Shown piece after piece: positions 1 to 6,658 of a DNA stretch of 18,627 nt. The DNA comes from Gammaproteobacteria bacterium UBA2168. GTDB taxonomy: Bacteria > Pseudomonadota > Gammaproteobacteria > Pseudomonadales > Azotimanducaceae. The position numbers and the translations under genes were made by a program. The stretch's first letter is position 1; each line of letters starts with the position of its first letter. The notes beneath the pieces were generated by a model. It saw only the letters and a list, made by a program, of their open reading frames with translations. It was not told the origin of the DNA and ran no database searches. The stretch covers positions 1-18,627 of the forward strand of contig DCWG01000009.1 in NCBI GenBank assembly GCA_002327525.1, given 5' to 3'.

Positions 1-958
1 CGGAACCCTTGCCGCGCAGACGCATGAACGTCAGCACGATCACTGCGAAACCGGCGATGGGCCAGGTCAGCGCGATGAGGCTGGCGGCGGCGACGACATC
101 GAAGCTGCGCTTGGTGATCGCACGCCCAGCACTGTTCACGAAACCGTCCTGGAATACCAGCCAGTATGGCTGCAGCAAATCGACATCGAGGCGGGATGCT
201 TCACGCTCGACGAACTCCTGTACTTCACATACCTCGATACCGGACAGACGGCATTCCAGCAGTTCCTCGAGCGGCAGGCCGCCGGCTTGCGTCTCGTCGT
301 CGTGCCGGCGGCGATCGTCCATGGCGACCACGATCTCATCCACCTTGTGCTGCAGGCAGTAGTCCTTCAGCGGTTCGTTGGCCTGCGCCACACGCGCCCC
401 GTATTCGCTGACCGAATCGTATTCCCCGAGTTTCAGAAAACCGAGCAGGACGAAACCGCGTCGGTCTGATTTGCGCCGCATGCGCGAGGCGATCTTGGCG
501 GCGCGCGCACCGGTACCCAGCACCAGTACGCGCTTTTTCATGGCATCTTCGCTGATCAGGGTAGATGTGAATATGCGCAACCCGGCGACGAGAACGAATG
601 CCTCGATGGATGAAAACAGCAGAACGCTGCGGCTCTCGAGCGCGGTGAAGGGCGCCACATAGGAGACCGCGGCCGTGGCCAGCGTGCCCAGCAGGAAAAT
701 GGACACAGCCGTGCGCAGCAGCACACTGGACAATCCCTCGCGAATACGCGCCCCGTAAACTCCCATGGCGGCCATCGCCACCACGATGAACACGGCAAAG
801 GCGAACGCCGATGGTGCGTATTCGAGCAACGGCGGAAACGAAAAGAACTGGGTGAAGTAGCCGAGATAGGCTGCGCCCGCCACGGCGATGAGATCACTGA
901 GCGCCATGAACAGGTAAGGCGTGTGTATGTAATGCCTGAGGATCCTGACGTAGGGCAC
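1..958 (-). CDS. EpsB-type exosortase-system sugar transferase (partial, C-terminus outside window)
   Basis: Initiating transferase that would put the first sugar-phosphate on undecaprenyl phosphate at the inner membrane. The 319 residues visible show four hydrophobic segments in about the first 115, then a Rossmann-like region opening with VLVLGTGARAAKIASRM, then KRSFDVVAAASLIALTWPI, the hydrophobic entry to the bacterial sugar transferase domain. The catalytic part lies beyond base 1. This layout matches the transferase family linked to PEP-CTERM/exosortase EPS loci (TIGR03013-like), and the neighbouring exosortase supports that. I chose GTG at 958, giving an N-terminus VPYVRILRHYIH; AGGA lies 11 nt upstream. 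An in-frame ATG at 1009 would add 17 residues, but it has no ribosome binding site and lies about 3 nt from the start of transcription predicted from a TATAAT at 1019-1024. The family is fairly sure, the start less so. Confidence 0.85.
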   Translation of the reverse strand, partial: MPYVRILRHYIHTPYLFMALSDLIAVAGAAYLGYFTQFFSFPPLLEYAPSAFAFAVFIVVAMAAMGVYGARIREGLSSVLLRTAVSIFLLGTLATAAVSYVAPFTALESRSVLLFSSIEAFVLVAGLRIFTSTLISEDAMKKRVLVLGTGARAAKIASRMRRKSDRRGFVLLGFLKLGEYDSVSEYGARVAQANEPLKDYCLQHKVDEIVVAMDDRRRHDDETQAGGLPLEELLECRLSGIEVCEVQEFVEREASRLDVDLLQPYWLVFQDGFVNSAGRAITKRSFDVVAAASLIALTWPIAGFAVIVLTFMRLRGKGS

Positions 959-1018
959 GGTTCGAGTGTTCCTGAATCCAGTTTCGGGCACGCACAGTGC
1001 GCTGCCCATGTGGCGAAC

Positions 1019-1024
1019 ATTATA
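1019..1024 (-). promoter_or_regulatory. Candidate sigma-70 -10 box (TATAAT) for the EpsB-type transferase gene
   Basis: On the minus strand the sequence reads a perfect TATAAT, which would start transcription near 1012, about 54 nt before the chosen GTG start. No good -35 box sits at 16-18 bp; the best similarity, CTGACC, is about 21 bp upstream. The gene lies 566 bp from its upstream neighbour, so it needs its own promoter or a long readthrough transcript. This is a motif match only. Confidence 0.35.
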
Positions 1025-1426
1025 GAGGGTGAGGCCGCGAATATTGGTCAGCGAGATGTGAGGACGTGGTGCCGTGTTCTCGGCGCGAGCAGGTCGGTTG
1101 GAAGCGTCAATTCAACATAATGCCGTCCACGGTCACTTCTCGAATCCTAGCGAGTGGCTGAATATGACCCCAATTGGCGTGTCGTGGCCTTTTTTTTTTT
1201 GGAAGGCGACCGAAAAAGGACAATACGCATCAACAAAACTTTTATCCCTGAACAGCTTGCTCGAACTGGTGGTTTGAACGGACAGCTTCGCGTAGTGCGG
1301 TGAATTTCAGGAGTGAGCTCGTCGATGTTTCAAGCCATGGCTACCGGGGATTCTGTATCAGATAGCGCAGGCGAGAAAACGTGCCTGTGGGCGGGGAAGG
1401 CCAACACCCGCTTTCACGGCTGAGAA

Positions 1427-1455
1427 ATATATTATTTAACATAATATATATTATG
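1427..1455. repeat. AT-rich overlapping inverted repeats (16-bp perfect palindrome)
   Basis: CATAATATATATTATG at 1440-1455 is a perfect 16-bp palindrome. Overlapping it, ATATATTAT (1427-1435) and ATAATATAT (1441-1449) form a 9-bp inverted repeat around TTAAC. These 29 bp are nearly all A and T in a GC-rich region. They lie about 70 bp past the exosortase stop and about 470 bp before the next gene. An operator, a nucleoid-protein site or a cruciform are possible. A classical intrinsic terminator is unlikely, because the stem has almost no G or C. Confidence 0.6.
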
Positions 1456-1524
1456 CGCATATCAGATCAGCCAGGGACGGCGTTCAGGAGGCGGGTTCGG
1501 GGTTCGATAAGCTGGTGGCCTGCG

Positions 1525-3045
1525 CTACTCGATGATGGCCTGGCTGAGAATCTCGATGCGGGTGCGTGCCTGTTGACAGCTCGGCTCGGCGCTTTGCGTA
1601 AGCTGCTCGCAGGGACTGGCCAGCACCACGACCCGTGCGTCTCGTCTGCCGAGTAGCATTTGCCGCATCTGCTCGAGCTTCGCTTCCCAGTCAAGCGCGA
1701 CACGCCGATCGCCTATCAGGTACCAGTACCACAGCAGCATGGGCCGTGACGTCGACCGATGCGATAGCAGTATCTCGGTTGTAGGCGGATCTGTGAGCAC
1801 TCTGCTTTCACCGATCTGACGCCATTTACGACCGTACAGTCTGTTGACACTGTTTATCACTTCACCGGGTTCTCCCTGGCGCTGGTAGGTGGCCGTGTAG
1901 GCGTACAGGGTGTGCGAATCGGACCGGTACCCGGTCCATTCGCGGTGATCCGCCTTCCGAAACCAGGGTGACCATACGATCTTCGCGCTGTCGTGCTTGT
2001 GATATTCGCCGACCTTTTCGGGAAGGACGATGTCATGCACCGGCAGGTCCTCACCCCGCCACGTTATCGCATGTGCGATGAGGGGTATGCCGATGGCGGC
2101 GAGCAGCGCGATCGCCAGGCGTGACAGGGAGACTCTGCCGCGGAACACGCCGGATTGCGTTGGAGTGCGTCTTTCGCCCACCTTTCTCATCAGCAGCCAC
2201 ATGTAAGGAAGGTACAAGATGGCAAACACCACCCAGCCGAACCAGACGTGCTCGTGCACGAGGATGTGGTCCATCCCGCCGTAGTAGCCGGCCAGGACGA
2301 TCAAGAAGATACGAATCCAGTTGATGAGCGCGCCCATAGCCACCGCCAACAGCGCAATAGCCAAGGTACGGCCGGGCGTGCAGCGATTGCTCAATGCCAG
2401 GTAGCCGGAGATGCTGAGAGATACCAGAAGGAATCCGAGACCACTGCAACTGCTGGCAATCAAGAAGTTTCCGCTAGGGACGCTGATCAGGCTGCCTTCG
2501 ATGAAAACGGTCAGGCCCGCGGCGGCGAAAGCGGAACCGACGACGGTGGTGGCCATAGACACCAGCACGGGCATGAGCCCGTGCCACACTGGTAGCGAAA
2601 ACAGCAGCAATGAGAAAGGTGCGACGAACGCCACCAGCGCGTGACGTGGCAGCAACAGGCCGGCCGAGAATACGCAGATGAAGAAGAACGACACCAGTTC
2701 CAGTGTTTGCACGCTCCCGAGCCAGCCGACACTCCAGCCGAGCCCCGCTGCCGCGAGCAGCGGCACGAACAGGATCGAGGTTCGTTTGCCGGGCTCGAAC
2801 AGTTCGAAGCGCCGTTCCCGCAACAACAACACAACCATGGCGAGCAGTAGGAATCCATGGCTGTAGAATCCACGCGGGTGCAGCCACAGCGGCACGAACA
2901 GGTCGAACGTGTGCCAGCACACGATGGCCACGATCGCGGCCACAGCCGCCAGCGCGACGATCACGTGAACGGTCAACCGGGCGCCGTCATCGAGCATCGC
3001 GAGACGCACATCCATGGCTCGGGCGCGTTTCCGGGCAATGCCCAC
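1525..3045 (-). CDS. xrtA: Exosortase A fused to EpsI domain (XrtA-EpsI)
   Basis: Inner-membrane transpeptidase-like protease expected to cut PEP-CTERM sorting tails; the C-terminal EpsI domain is EPS-associated and of unknown chemistry. From the GTG at 3045 it is 506 residues. Residues about 25-300 are a multi-pass membrane domain with the three exosortase motifs: Cys200 in ASSCSGLGFL, Arg245 in NWIRI and His266 in HVWFGWVVF, the presumed catalytic Cys, Arg and His. Residues about 320-490 are soluble and resemble EpsI (DUF3485), including LYAYTATY and LLWYWYLIGDRRV. The GTG overlaps the stop of the upstream transferase by one base (TAGTG) and has GAAGG 9 nt upstream (3055-3059), which suggests translational coupling. 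ATG at 3015 is the alternative start. Readings further upstream, to 3120, run deep into the neighbour and are unlikely. No PEP-CTERM substrate is in the window. Confidence 0.93.
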   Translation of the reverse strand: MGIARKRARAMDVRLAMLDDGARLTVHVIVALAAVAAIVAIVCWHTFDLFVPLWLHPRGFYSHGFLLLAMVVLLLRERRFELFEPGKRTSILFVPLLAAAGLGWSVGWLGSVQTLELVSFFFICVFSAGLLLPRHALVAFVAPFSLLLFSLPVWHGLMPVLVSMATTVVGSAFAAAGLTVFIEGSLISVPSGNFLIASSCSGLGFLLVSLSISGYLALSNRCTPGRTLAIALLAVAMGALINWIRIFLIVLAGYYGGMDHILVHEHVWFGWVVFAILYLPYMWLLMRKVGERRTPTQSGVFRGRVSLSRLAIALLAAIGIPLIAHAITWRGEDLPVHDIVLPEKVGEYHKHDSAKIVWSPWFRKADHREWTGYRSDSHTLYAYTATYQRQGEPGEVINSVNRLYGRKWRQIGESRVLTDPPTTEILLSHRSTSRPMLLWYWYLIGDRRVALDWEAKLEQMRQMLLGRRDARVVVLASPCEQLTQSAEPSCQQARTRIEILSQAIIE

Positions 3046-4454
3046 TACGATGCACCTTCGCCTTTGAGCACCACGGGGATGATCCTCAGCATGATCTTGA
3101 AATCGAGCATGAGCGACCATTCATCGATGTACTGAAGATCCAGTTCCAACCAGCGATTGAACGATAGCTTGCTGCGCCCCGAGATCTCCCGCAGACACGC
3201 GAGCCCGGGACGTACGCTGAAACGCTTGCGCTGAATGCCGAGGCTAAACAGGTTATAGTCGCGAATCGACATGGGCCGCGGGCCGATGATACTCATGTGT
3301 CCGAACAGCACGTTGAACAGCTGCGGGAGTTCATCGACGCTGGTGAAACGCAACACTCGCCCTACCCTCGTGACACGGGGATCCCTGGCCATTTTGAATA
3401 TCGGGCCTTGCGCTTCGTTCAGATGCTCGATTTCGGCCAGGCGTGCTTCGGCATTCTCGTACATGCTCCGAAACTTCATCATCATGAAGGGGCGTTTGTT
3501 GAGCCCTACCCGCTCCTGGCGAAAGAACACGGGGCCCCGCGAGTCGAGCTTGATCGCGAGCGCGGCCAGCAGGAAGAGCGGCGCAAGCAGCAGAATTCCG
3601 ACCATCGCTCCGGCCAGATCGATGATGCGCTTGACGACGAGTTTGCCCTCGTCGTGGGAGACTGGTTCGAAGTTGAGTATCGGGAAATCACCGATGTGTT
3701 CCAGGTGTACGACGTAGGTCGCGATGTCGTAGACGTCGGCCATGAATTTCAGGCAAACCGCCTGCTCTTCGCAGGCTTCGACAATCGACTGAATATTGTT
3801 GATCAGGCTGCGGGGAAGGCACACGATCACCTCGTCCACGACCTGGATGGAGAGGAGCGCCTGAATGCTCTCCACATCACCGAGAACCCGTACACCATCC
3901 ACCGTGTCGTGCTGCGGATCGTACTCGGGATCGAGCATACCGACGATGTCCACACCCCACTCCGAGTGCGCCTGGTAGGTACGGATCAACTCACGTGCAC
4001 GACTGCCCGTTCCGATGATGAGCACCTTGAGGTAGTTTGCCGGGTGTTCTTTTCGACCGTAAAAGTACCACCATTTCAAAAAGATACGATCTAATATTAA
4101 ACCCACTGTCAGGACTGCGGTGAAGCTCGCCACGATAGCACGGTCGACGAACTCGAAACGGCCGAAATAGGTCACCATCAGAATCCCGGTGAGTACGAAC
4201 AGCGTATAGCGAAGTACATAGACGACGGCGGCCTCGCCGGTCCGATTGTGCAGTCCGGGTGAGCCGGTCACGGACGCTATCAGACTGAAGAAAGCCACCA
4301 GTGGAATCAGCAGCACGTGCTTCATCGCGAGGTCCAGGCTGATGAAGCCCGACAACCAGAGCAAGTCCACCGTTGCGGCGAACGCGAGAGTGCTCAGCAC
4401 GACATCCTGTGTCTGCAGCAGTCTTTTTAAGTGGGTTGCCTTGGCTATCCGCAT
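3045..4454 (-). CDS. WcaJ-like undecaprenyl-phosphate sugar phosphotransferase
   Basis: Polyprenyl phosphate glycosyl-1-phosphate transferase, probably for glucose-1-phosphate or a similar sugar, starting repeat-unit synthesis at the inner membrane. From ATG at 4454 it is 469 residues, normal for the WcaJ family. The N-terminal half has four or five membrane helices, then a Rossmann-like region (LKVLIIGTGSRARELI). The C-terminal half is the transferase domain, with KRIIDLAGAMVG, the SRGPVFFRQERVG loop, MMMKFRSM, SVDELPQLFNVL and IIGPRP, ending in VVLKGEGAS. The frame stays open to 4616, but that extension reads unlike a family N-terminus, and the sequence from residue 1 (MRIAKATHLKRLL) fits better; no clear ribosome binding site marks 4454. 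It overlaps the exosortase start by one base. This is one of two initiating transferases in the window, which is unusual and may mean two lipid-linked products or a division of roles. Confidence 0.93.
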   Translation of the reverse strand: MRIAKATHLKRLLQTQDVVLSTLAFAATVDLLWLSGFISLDLAMKHVLLIPLVAFFSLIASVTGSPGLHNRTGEAAVVYVLRYTLFVLTGILMVTYFGRFEFVDRAIVASFTAVLTVGLILDRIFLKWWYFYGRKEHPANYLKVLIIGTGSRARELIRTYQAHSEWGVDIVGMLDPEYDPQHDTVDGVRVLGDVESIQALLSIQVVDEVIVCLPRSLINNIQSIVEACEEQAVCLKFMADVYDIATYVVHLEHIGDFPILNFEPVSHDEGKLVVKRIIDLAGAMVGILLLAPLFLLAALAIKLDSRGPVFFRQERVGLNKRPFMMMKFRSMYENAEARLAEIEHLNEAQGPIFKMARDPRVTRVGRVLRFTSVDELPQLFNVLFGHMSIIGPRPMSIRDYNLFSLGIQRKRFSVRPGLACLREISGRSKLSFNRWLELDLQYIDEWSLMLDFKIMLRIIPVVLKGEGAS

Positions 4455-4771
4455 CTTGCTTGACCATGTTGGTGTGGTTCCGCCCCCGCTAGGCAAACGG
4501 GGCACTGCCCAGTTTAGCGGCTTTTGGGGTCCGATGCGGAGCCTGGATATGTAAGAAACCTGAACCCTTTCGCAGTTTTGGGGAAGAATTCTGACCCAAG
4601 CGTGAAACCGTCCCAAAGTTACATTCTCACGCTATGCCGCGTCCTTCGCGGCGAGTAGCATATGCCCTGTTCAAAGAGCTCACGCGTGCACGGGCGACAC
4701 TCCTCGGTAATCGACCTCGAACGTGCGGGATGGGGACCAACCCAATTCGATACCGGGAAGGAGACTGGTTT
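4455..4771. promoter_or_regulatory. Divergent intergenic region between the two EPS transcription units
   Basis: This 317-bp spacer separates the minus-strand transferase/exosortase genes from the plus-strand EPS operon, so it should hold promoters for both. I found no strong sigma-70 pair. On the minus strand TTGGGA and CAGAAT occur with a 17-bp spacer (about 4586-4614), each matching four of six consensus bases. AGCGTGA (4599-4605) and TCACGCT (4627-4633) form a 7-bp inverted repeat with 21 bp between arms, a possible regulator site. No sigma-54 -24/-12 pair was seen. The epimerase frame is open back to 4634 but has a far better start at 4772. Confidence 0.5.
4758..4763 (+). promoter_or_regulatory. 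Strong Shine-Dalgarno that sets a TTG start for the SDR gene
   Basis: AAGGAG lies 8 nt before TTG at 4772. This is close to ideal and decides the start over the ATG at 4634, which has no comparable site. The TTG places the nucleotide-binding motif (LITGNMGYVG) at the very N-terminus, as expected for this family. Confidence 0.75.
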
Positions 4772-5851
4772 TTGAGCCTTCACGTACTGATCACCGGAAA
4801 CATGGGCTATGTCGGCCCCGCCGTCGTGCGTCATCTGCGCAGCGTCTTTCCCGGCGCACGCCTGACCGGACTGGATCTTGGCTTTTTCGCCCACTGTCTG
4901 ACAGGGGCTGAGACGCTCCCGGAGACGATGCTCGATGAGCAGCTCTATCTGGATGTACGCGATGTGCCGGACAGTGTTCTCGACGGCGTGGATGTCGTCG
5001 TCAATCTCGCGGCTGTTTCCAACGATCCGATGGGCAAGACCTACGAGGCACCCACCATGGAAATAAACAACGCGGCCGCGGTACGCCTCGCCGAGCGTGC
5101 CAGAGCGCGCGGCGCGCGCGCGTTCGTCTTTGCCTCCAGTTGCAGCGTGTACGGCTTCGCCGAAGGTGGTGCACGCTCCGAAAGCGACCCGCTCAATCCT
5201 CTGACAGCCTATGCGCGTTCGAAAATTGAGACGGAGGTGGCACTGCAGCCCATTGCGGATTCGGACTTTCGAGTCACCTGCCTGCGCTTTCCCACCGCTT
5301 GCGGGATGAGCGACCGATTGCGGCTCGATCTGGTGCTGAACGACTTCGTTGCCGCCGCCATGGTGAGCAAGCAAATTGAGATTCTCAGCGACGGGACACC
5401 CTGGCGGCCGCTGATCGATACCAACGACATGGCGCTCGCCATCGAGTGGGCCTCGAACCGTACGCTGGGTGAGGACTTCCTCGCCATCAATGTAGGCACC
5501 AATTCGTGCAACCACCAGGTGCGGGACCTGGCGGAGATGGTGGCCTCCGAACTGCCCGGTGTGGGTATCGACATCAACCAGGATGCACCGCCAGACAAGC
5601 GTTCTTATCAGGTGGAATTCGGGCTCTATGGAGCGCTCGCTCCAGGGCATCTGCCGCGCTACGACCTGCGCGCCAGCGTGCGCGGTCTGATCGAGGGATT
5701 CGAGCGCATGGCGTTTGCCGATGCGTCCTTCCGCGATTCACAGTACATGCGGCTGAAAGTCATATCCGGATATCGGGAACGAGGCCTGCTGGATGAGCGG
5801 CTGCGGTGGGTGCAACCAAAAGGTTTAGACGAGGTCAGCAAGGTCGCTTAA
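4772..5851 (+). CDS. NAD-dependent epimerase/dehydratase (extended SDR)
   Basis: Cytoplasmic nucleotide-sugar epimerase, dehydratase or reductase, 359 residues from the TTG at 4772. The N-terminus carries the dinucleotide-binding motif LITGNMGYVG. NLAAVSNDPMG, FASSCSVYG (substrate-binding serines) and YARSK (the YxxxK catalytic pair) follow in the expected order. The last 60 residues (YDLRASVRGLIEGFERM onward) match a subgroup of extended SDRs common in surface-polysaccharide clusters. The exact substrate cannot be read from sequence. An RmlC-type epimerase later in the operon, without RmlA, B or D nearby, makes a shared pathway to a modified deoxy- or keto-sugar plausible. It is the first plus-strand gene, with 186 bp before the next one, so the following block may have its own promoter. 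Confidence 0.88.
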   Translation: MSLHVLITGNMGYVGPAVVRHLRSVFPGARLTGLDLGFFAHCLTGAETLPETMLDEQLYLDVRDVPDSVLDGVDVVVNLAAVSNDPMGKTYEAPTMEINNAAAVRLAERARARGARAFVFASSCSVYGFAEGGARSESDPLNPLTAYARSKIETEVALQPIADSDFRVTCLRFPTACGMSDRLRLDLVLNDFVAAAMVSKQIEILSDGTPWRPLIDTNDMALAIEWASNRTLGEDFLAINVGTNSCNHQVRDLAEMVASELPGVGIDINQDAPPDKRSYQVEFGLYGALAPGHLPRYDLRASVRGLIEGFERMAFADASFRDSQYMRLKVISGYRERGLLDERLRWVQPKGLDEVSKVA

Positions 5852-6037
5852 CCCCTTATAAAGCAAGCGTTTTTAGGCTTACAATGTGAACATACGCCGC
5901 GATTGAACAGGCCTGTCGACTTGTTTCGCCAGACTGGCCGCTCAACCGGTCGCTCACCAGCACGCCTCAGCTAAGGTGCGAGTGGATTTGAGGAATGAGG
6001 GCTTCATCACAGACGCTCCGATACAAAGGTTCAACAT
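5852..6037 (+). promoter_or_regulatory. Spacer before the core EPS export block, possible promoter
   Basis: The 186 bp between the SDR and export genes holds TACAAT at 5880-5885, a fair -10 box, but only a poor -35 match (TTATAA at 5856-5861, 18 bp away). No sigma-54 pair and no hairpin with a T-run were found. AAAGG at 6025-6029 is the ribosome binding site of the next gene, 8 nt from its ATG. Confidence 0.3.
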
Positions 6038-6658
6038 ATGGACAAATCGAGAAGAAAAGTGCTCACAATGGGACAGGTATTTCCCGTGGCCGGATTGCGC
6101 AACGCAACCGGTTGGATACTAGGTATGCTGCTACTCACTTCCTCCATTGGGCTGAGCGCGGCCGAGTCTACTGCGGATGGCTACCGCATCAGTCCGGAAG
6201 ACGTACTGGAGATATCAGTCTGGAAAGAACCAGATTTGCAGCGCAAGGTGGTTGTCCGCCCCGATGGTGGTTTGTCCTTCCCCCTGGCCGGAGACATGCG
6301 GGCCGCAGGTCTGACACCGATAGAACTCGAAGCGAACATCACCGAGAAGTTGCGGGAGTATATTCCCGAGGCCGTGGTCACGGTCTCCGTTGTCGAAATC
6401 AAAGGCCTGCGCATCTACGTGACCGGCAAGGTCAGGAGCCCTGGTCAGTATGTGGTCGGGCGGTACGTCGACGTACTGCAGGCACTGACCATGGCCGGTG
6501 GTCTCACGACCTTCGCCGACGCCAACGACATCCGCGTCATCCGCCGTGAGGGTGATGTAGAGGCGGTGTATCAGTTTGACTACAACGAGGTGGAGAACGG
6601 CGAGAATCTCAGCCAGAACATCGTGCTGCATACCGATGACGTGGTCGTCGTACCATGA
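6038..6658 (+). CDS. Polysaccharide export protein (Wza/EpsE-like, exosortase-system type)
   Basis: Periplasmic or outer-membrane export component (OPX family) of 206 residues, the usual size for the short exosortase-associated form (TIGR03027-like). A signal peptide ends near residue 47 (LLLTSSIGLSAAES). It has no lipobox cysteine, so this is not a typical Wza-style lipoprotein. The polysaccharide export domain follows: YRISPEDVLEISVWKEPDLQRKVVVRPDGGLSFPLAG, then a SLBB-like domain, RIYVTGKVRSPGQYVV with TMAGGLTTFADANDIRVIRR, ending in DDVVVVP. AAAGG is 8 nt before the ATG; an in-frame ATG at 6068 is an alternative. The stop overlaps the next start (ATGA), so the two genes are probably coupled. 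Without the helical outer-membrane crown of full-length Wza, it may need the following predicted beta-barrel as its outer-membrane partner, which is inference. Confidence 0.93.
   Translation: MDKSRRKVLTMGQVFPVAGLRNATGWILGMLLLTSSIGLSAAESTADGYRISPEDVLEISVWKEPDLQRKVVVRPDGGLSFPLAGDMRAAGLTPIELEANITEKLREYIPEAVVTVSVVEIKGLRIYVTGKVRSPGQYVVGRYVDVLQALTMAGGLTTFADANDIRVIRREGDVEAVYQFDYNEVENGENLSQNIVLHTDDVVVVP

Larger units (their letters stand above)
959..1524. other. 566-bp gene-free gap between exosortase and EpsB-type transferase
   Basis: I see no convincing gene here. It holds a TATAAT at 1019-1024 (minus strand), an 11-T run at 1190-1200 inside a stretch visibly richer in A and T than the genes around it (about 1140-1260), and the AT-rich inverted repeats at 1427-1455. 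The only open frames are short and match no family I know. Both flanking genes point left, so the gap interrupts what would otherwise be a run of three EPS genes. It may be a regulatory region or the scar of a lost gene. Confidence 0.7.

Noticed and set aside
1074..1277. 67-codon plus-strand ORF across the T-run
   Set aside because: It depends on reading a homopolymer as FFF, has no ribosome binding site and no recognisable motif.
1325..1423. 32-codon plus-strand ORF with AGGAG 11 nt upstream, ending just before the AT palindrome
   Set aside because: The spacing is long, the peptide matches nothing I know, and an ORF this short is expected by chance; kept only as a candidate for ribosome profiling.
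4634..4771. N-terminal extension of the SDR gene from ATG 4634
   Set aside because: It would add 46 residues before the nucleotide-binding motif and has no ribosome binding site, while TTG 4772 has a near-ideal one.
4619..5650. 343-codon minus-strand open frame opposite the SDR gene
   Set aside because: It is antisense to a clear SDR with all motifs; long reverse frames are common in GC-rich genes and this one has no family features.
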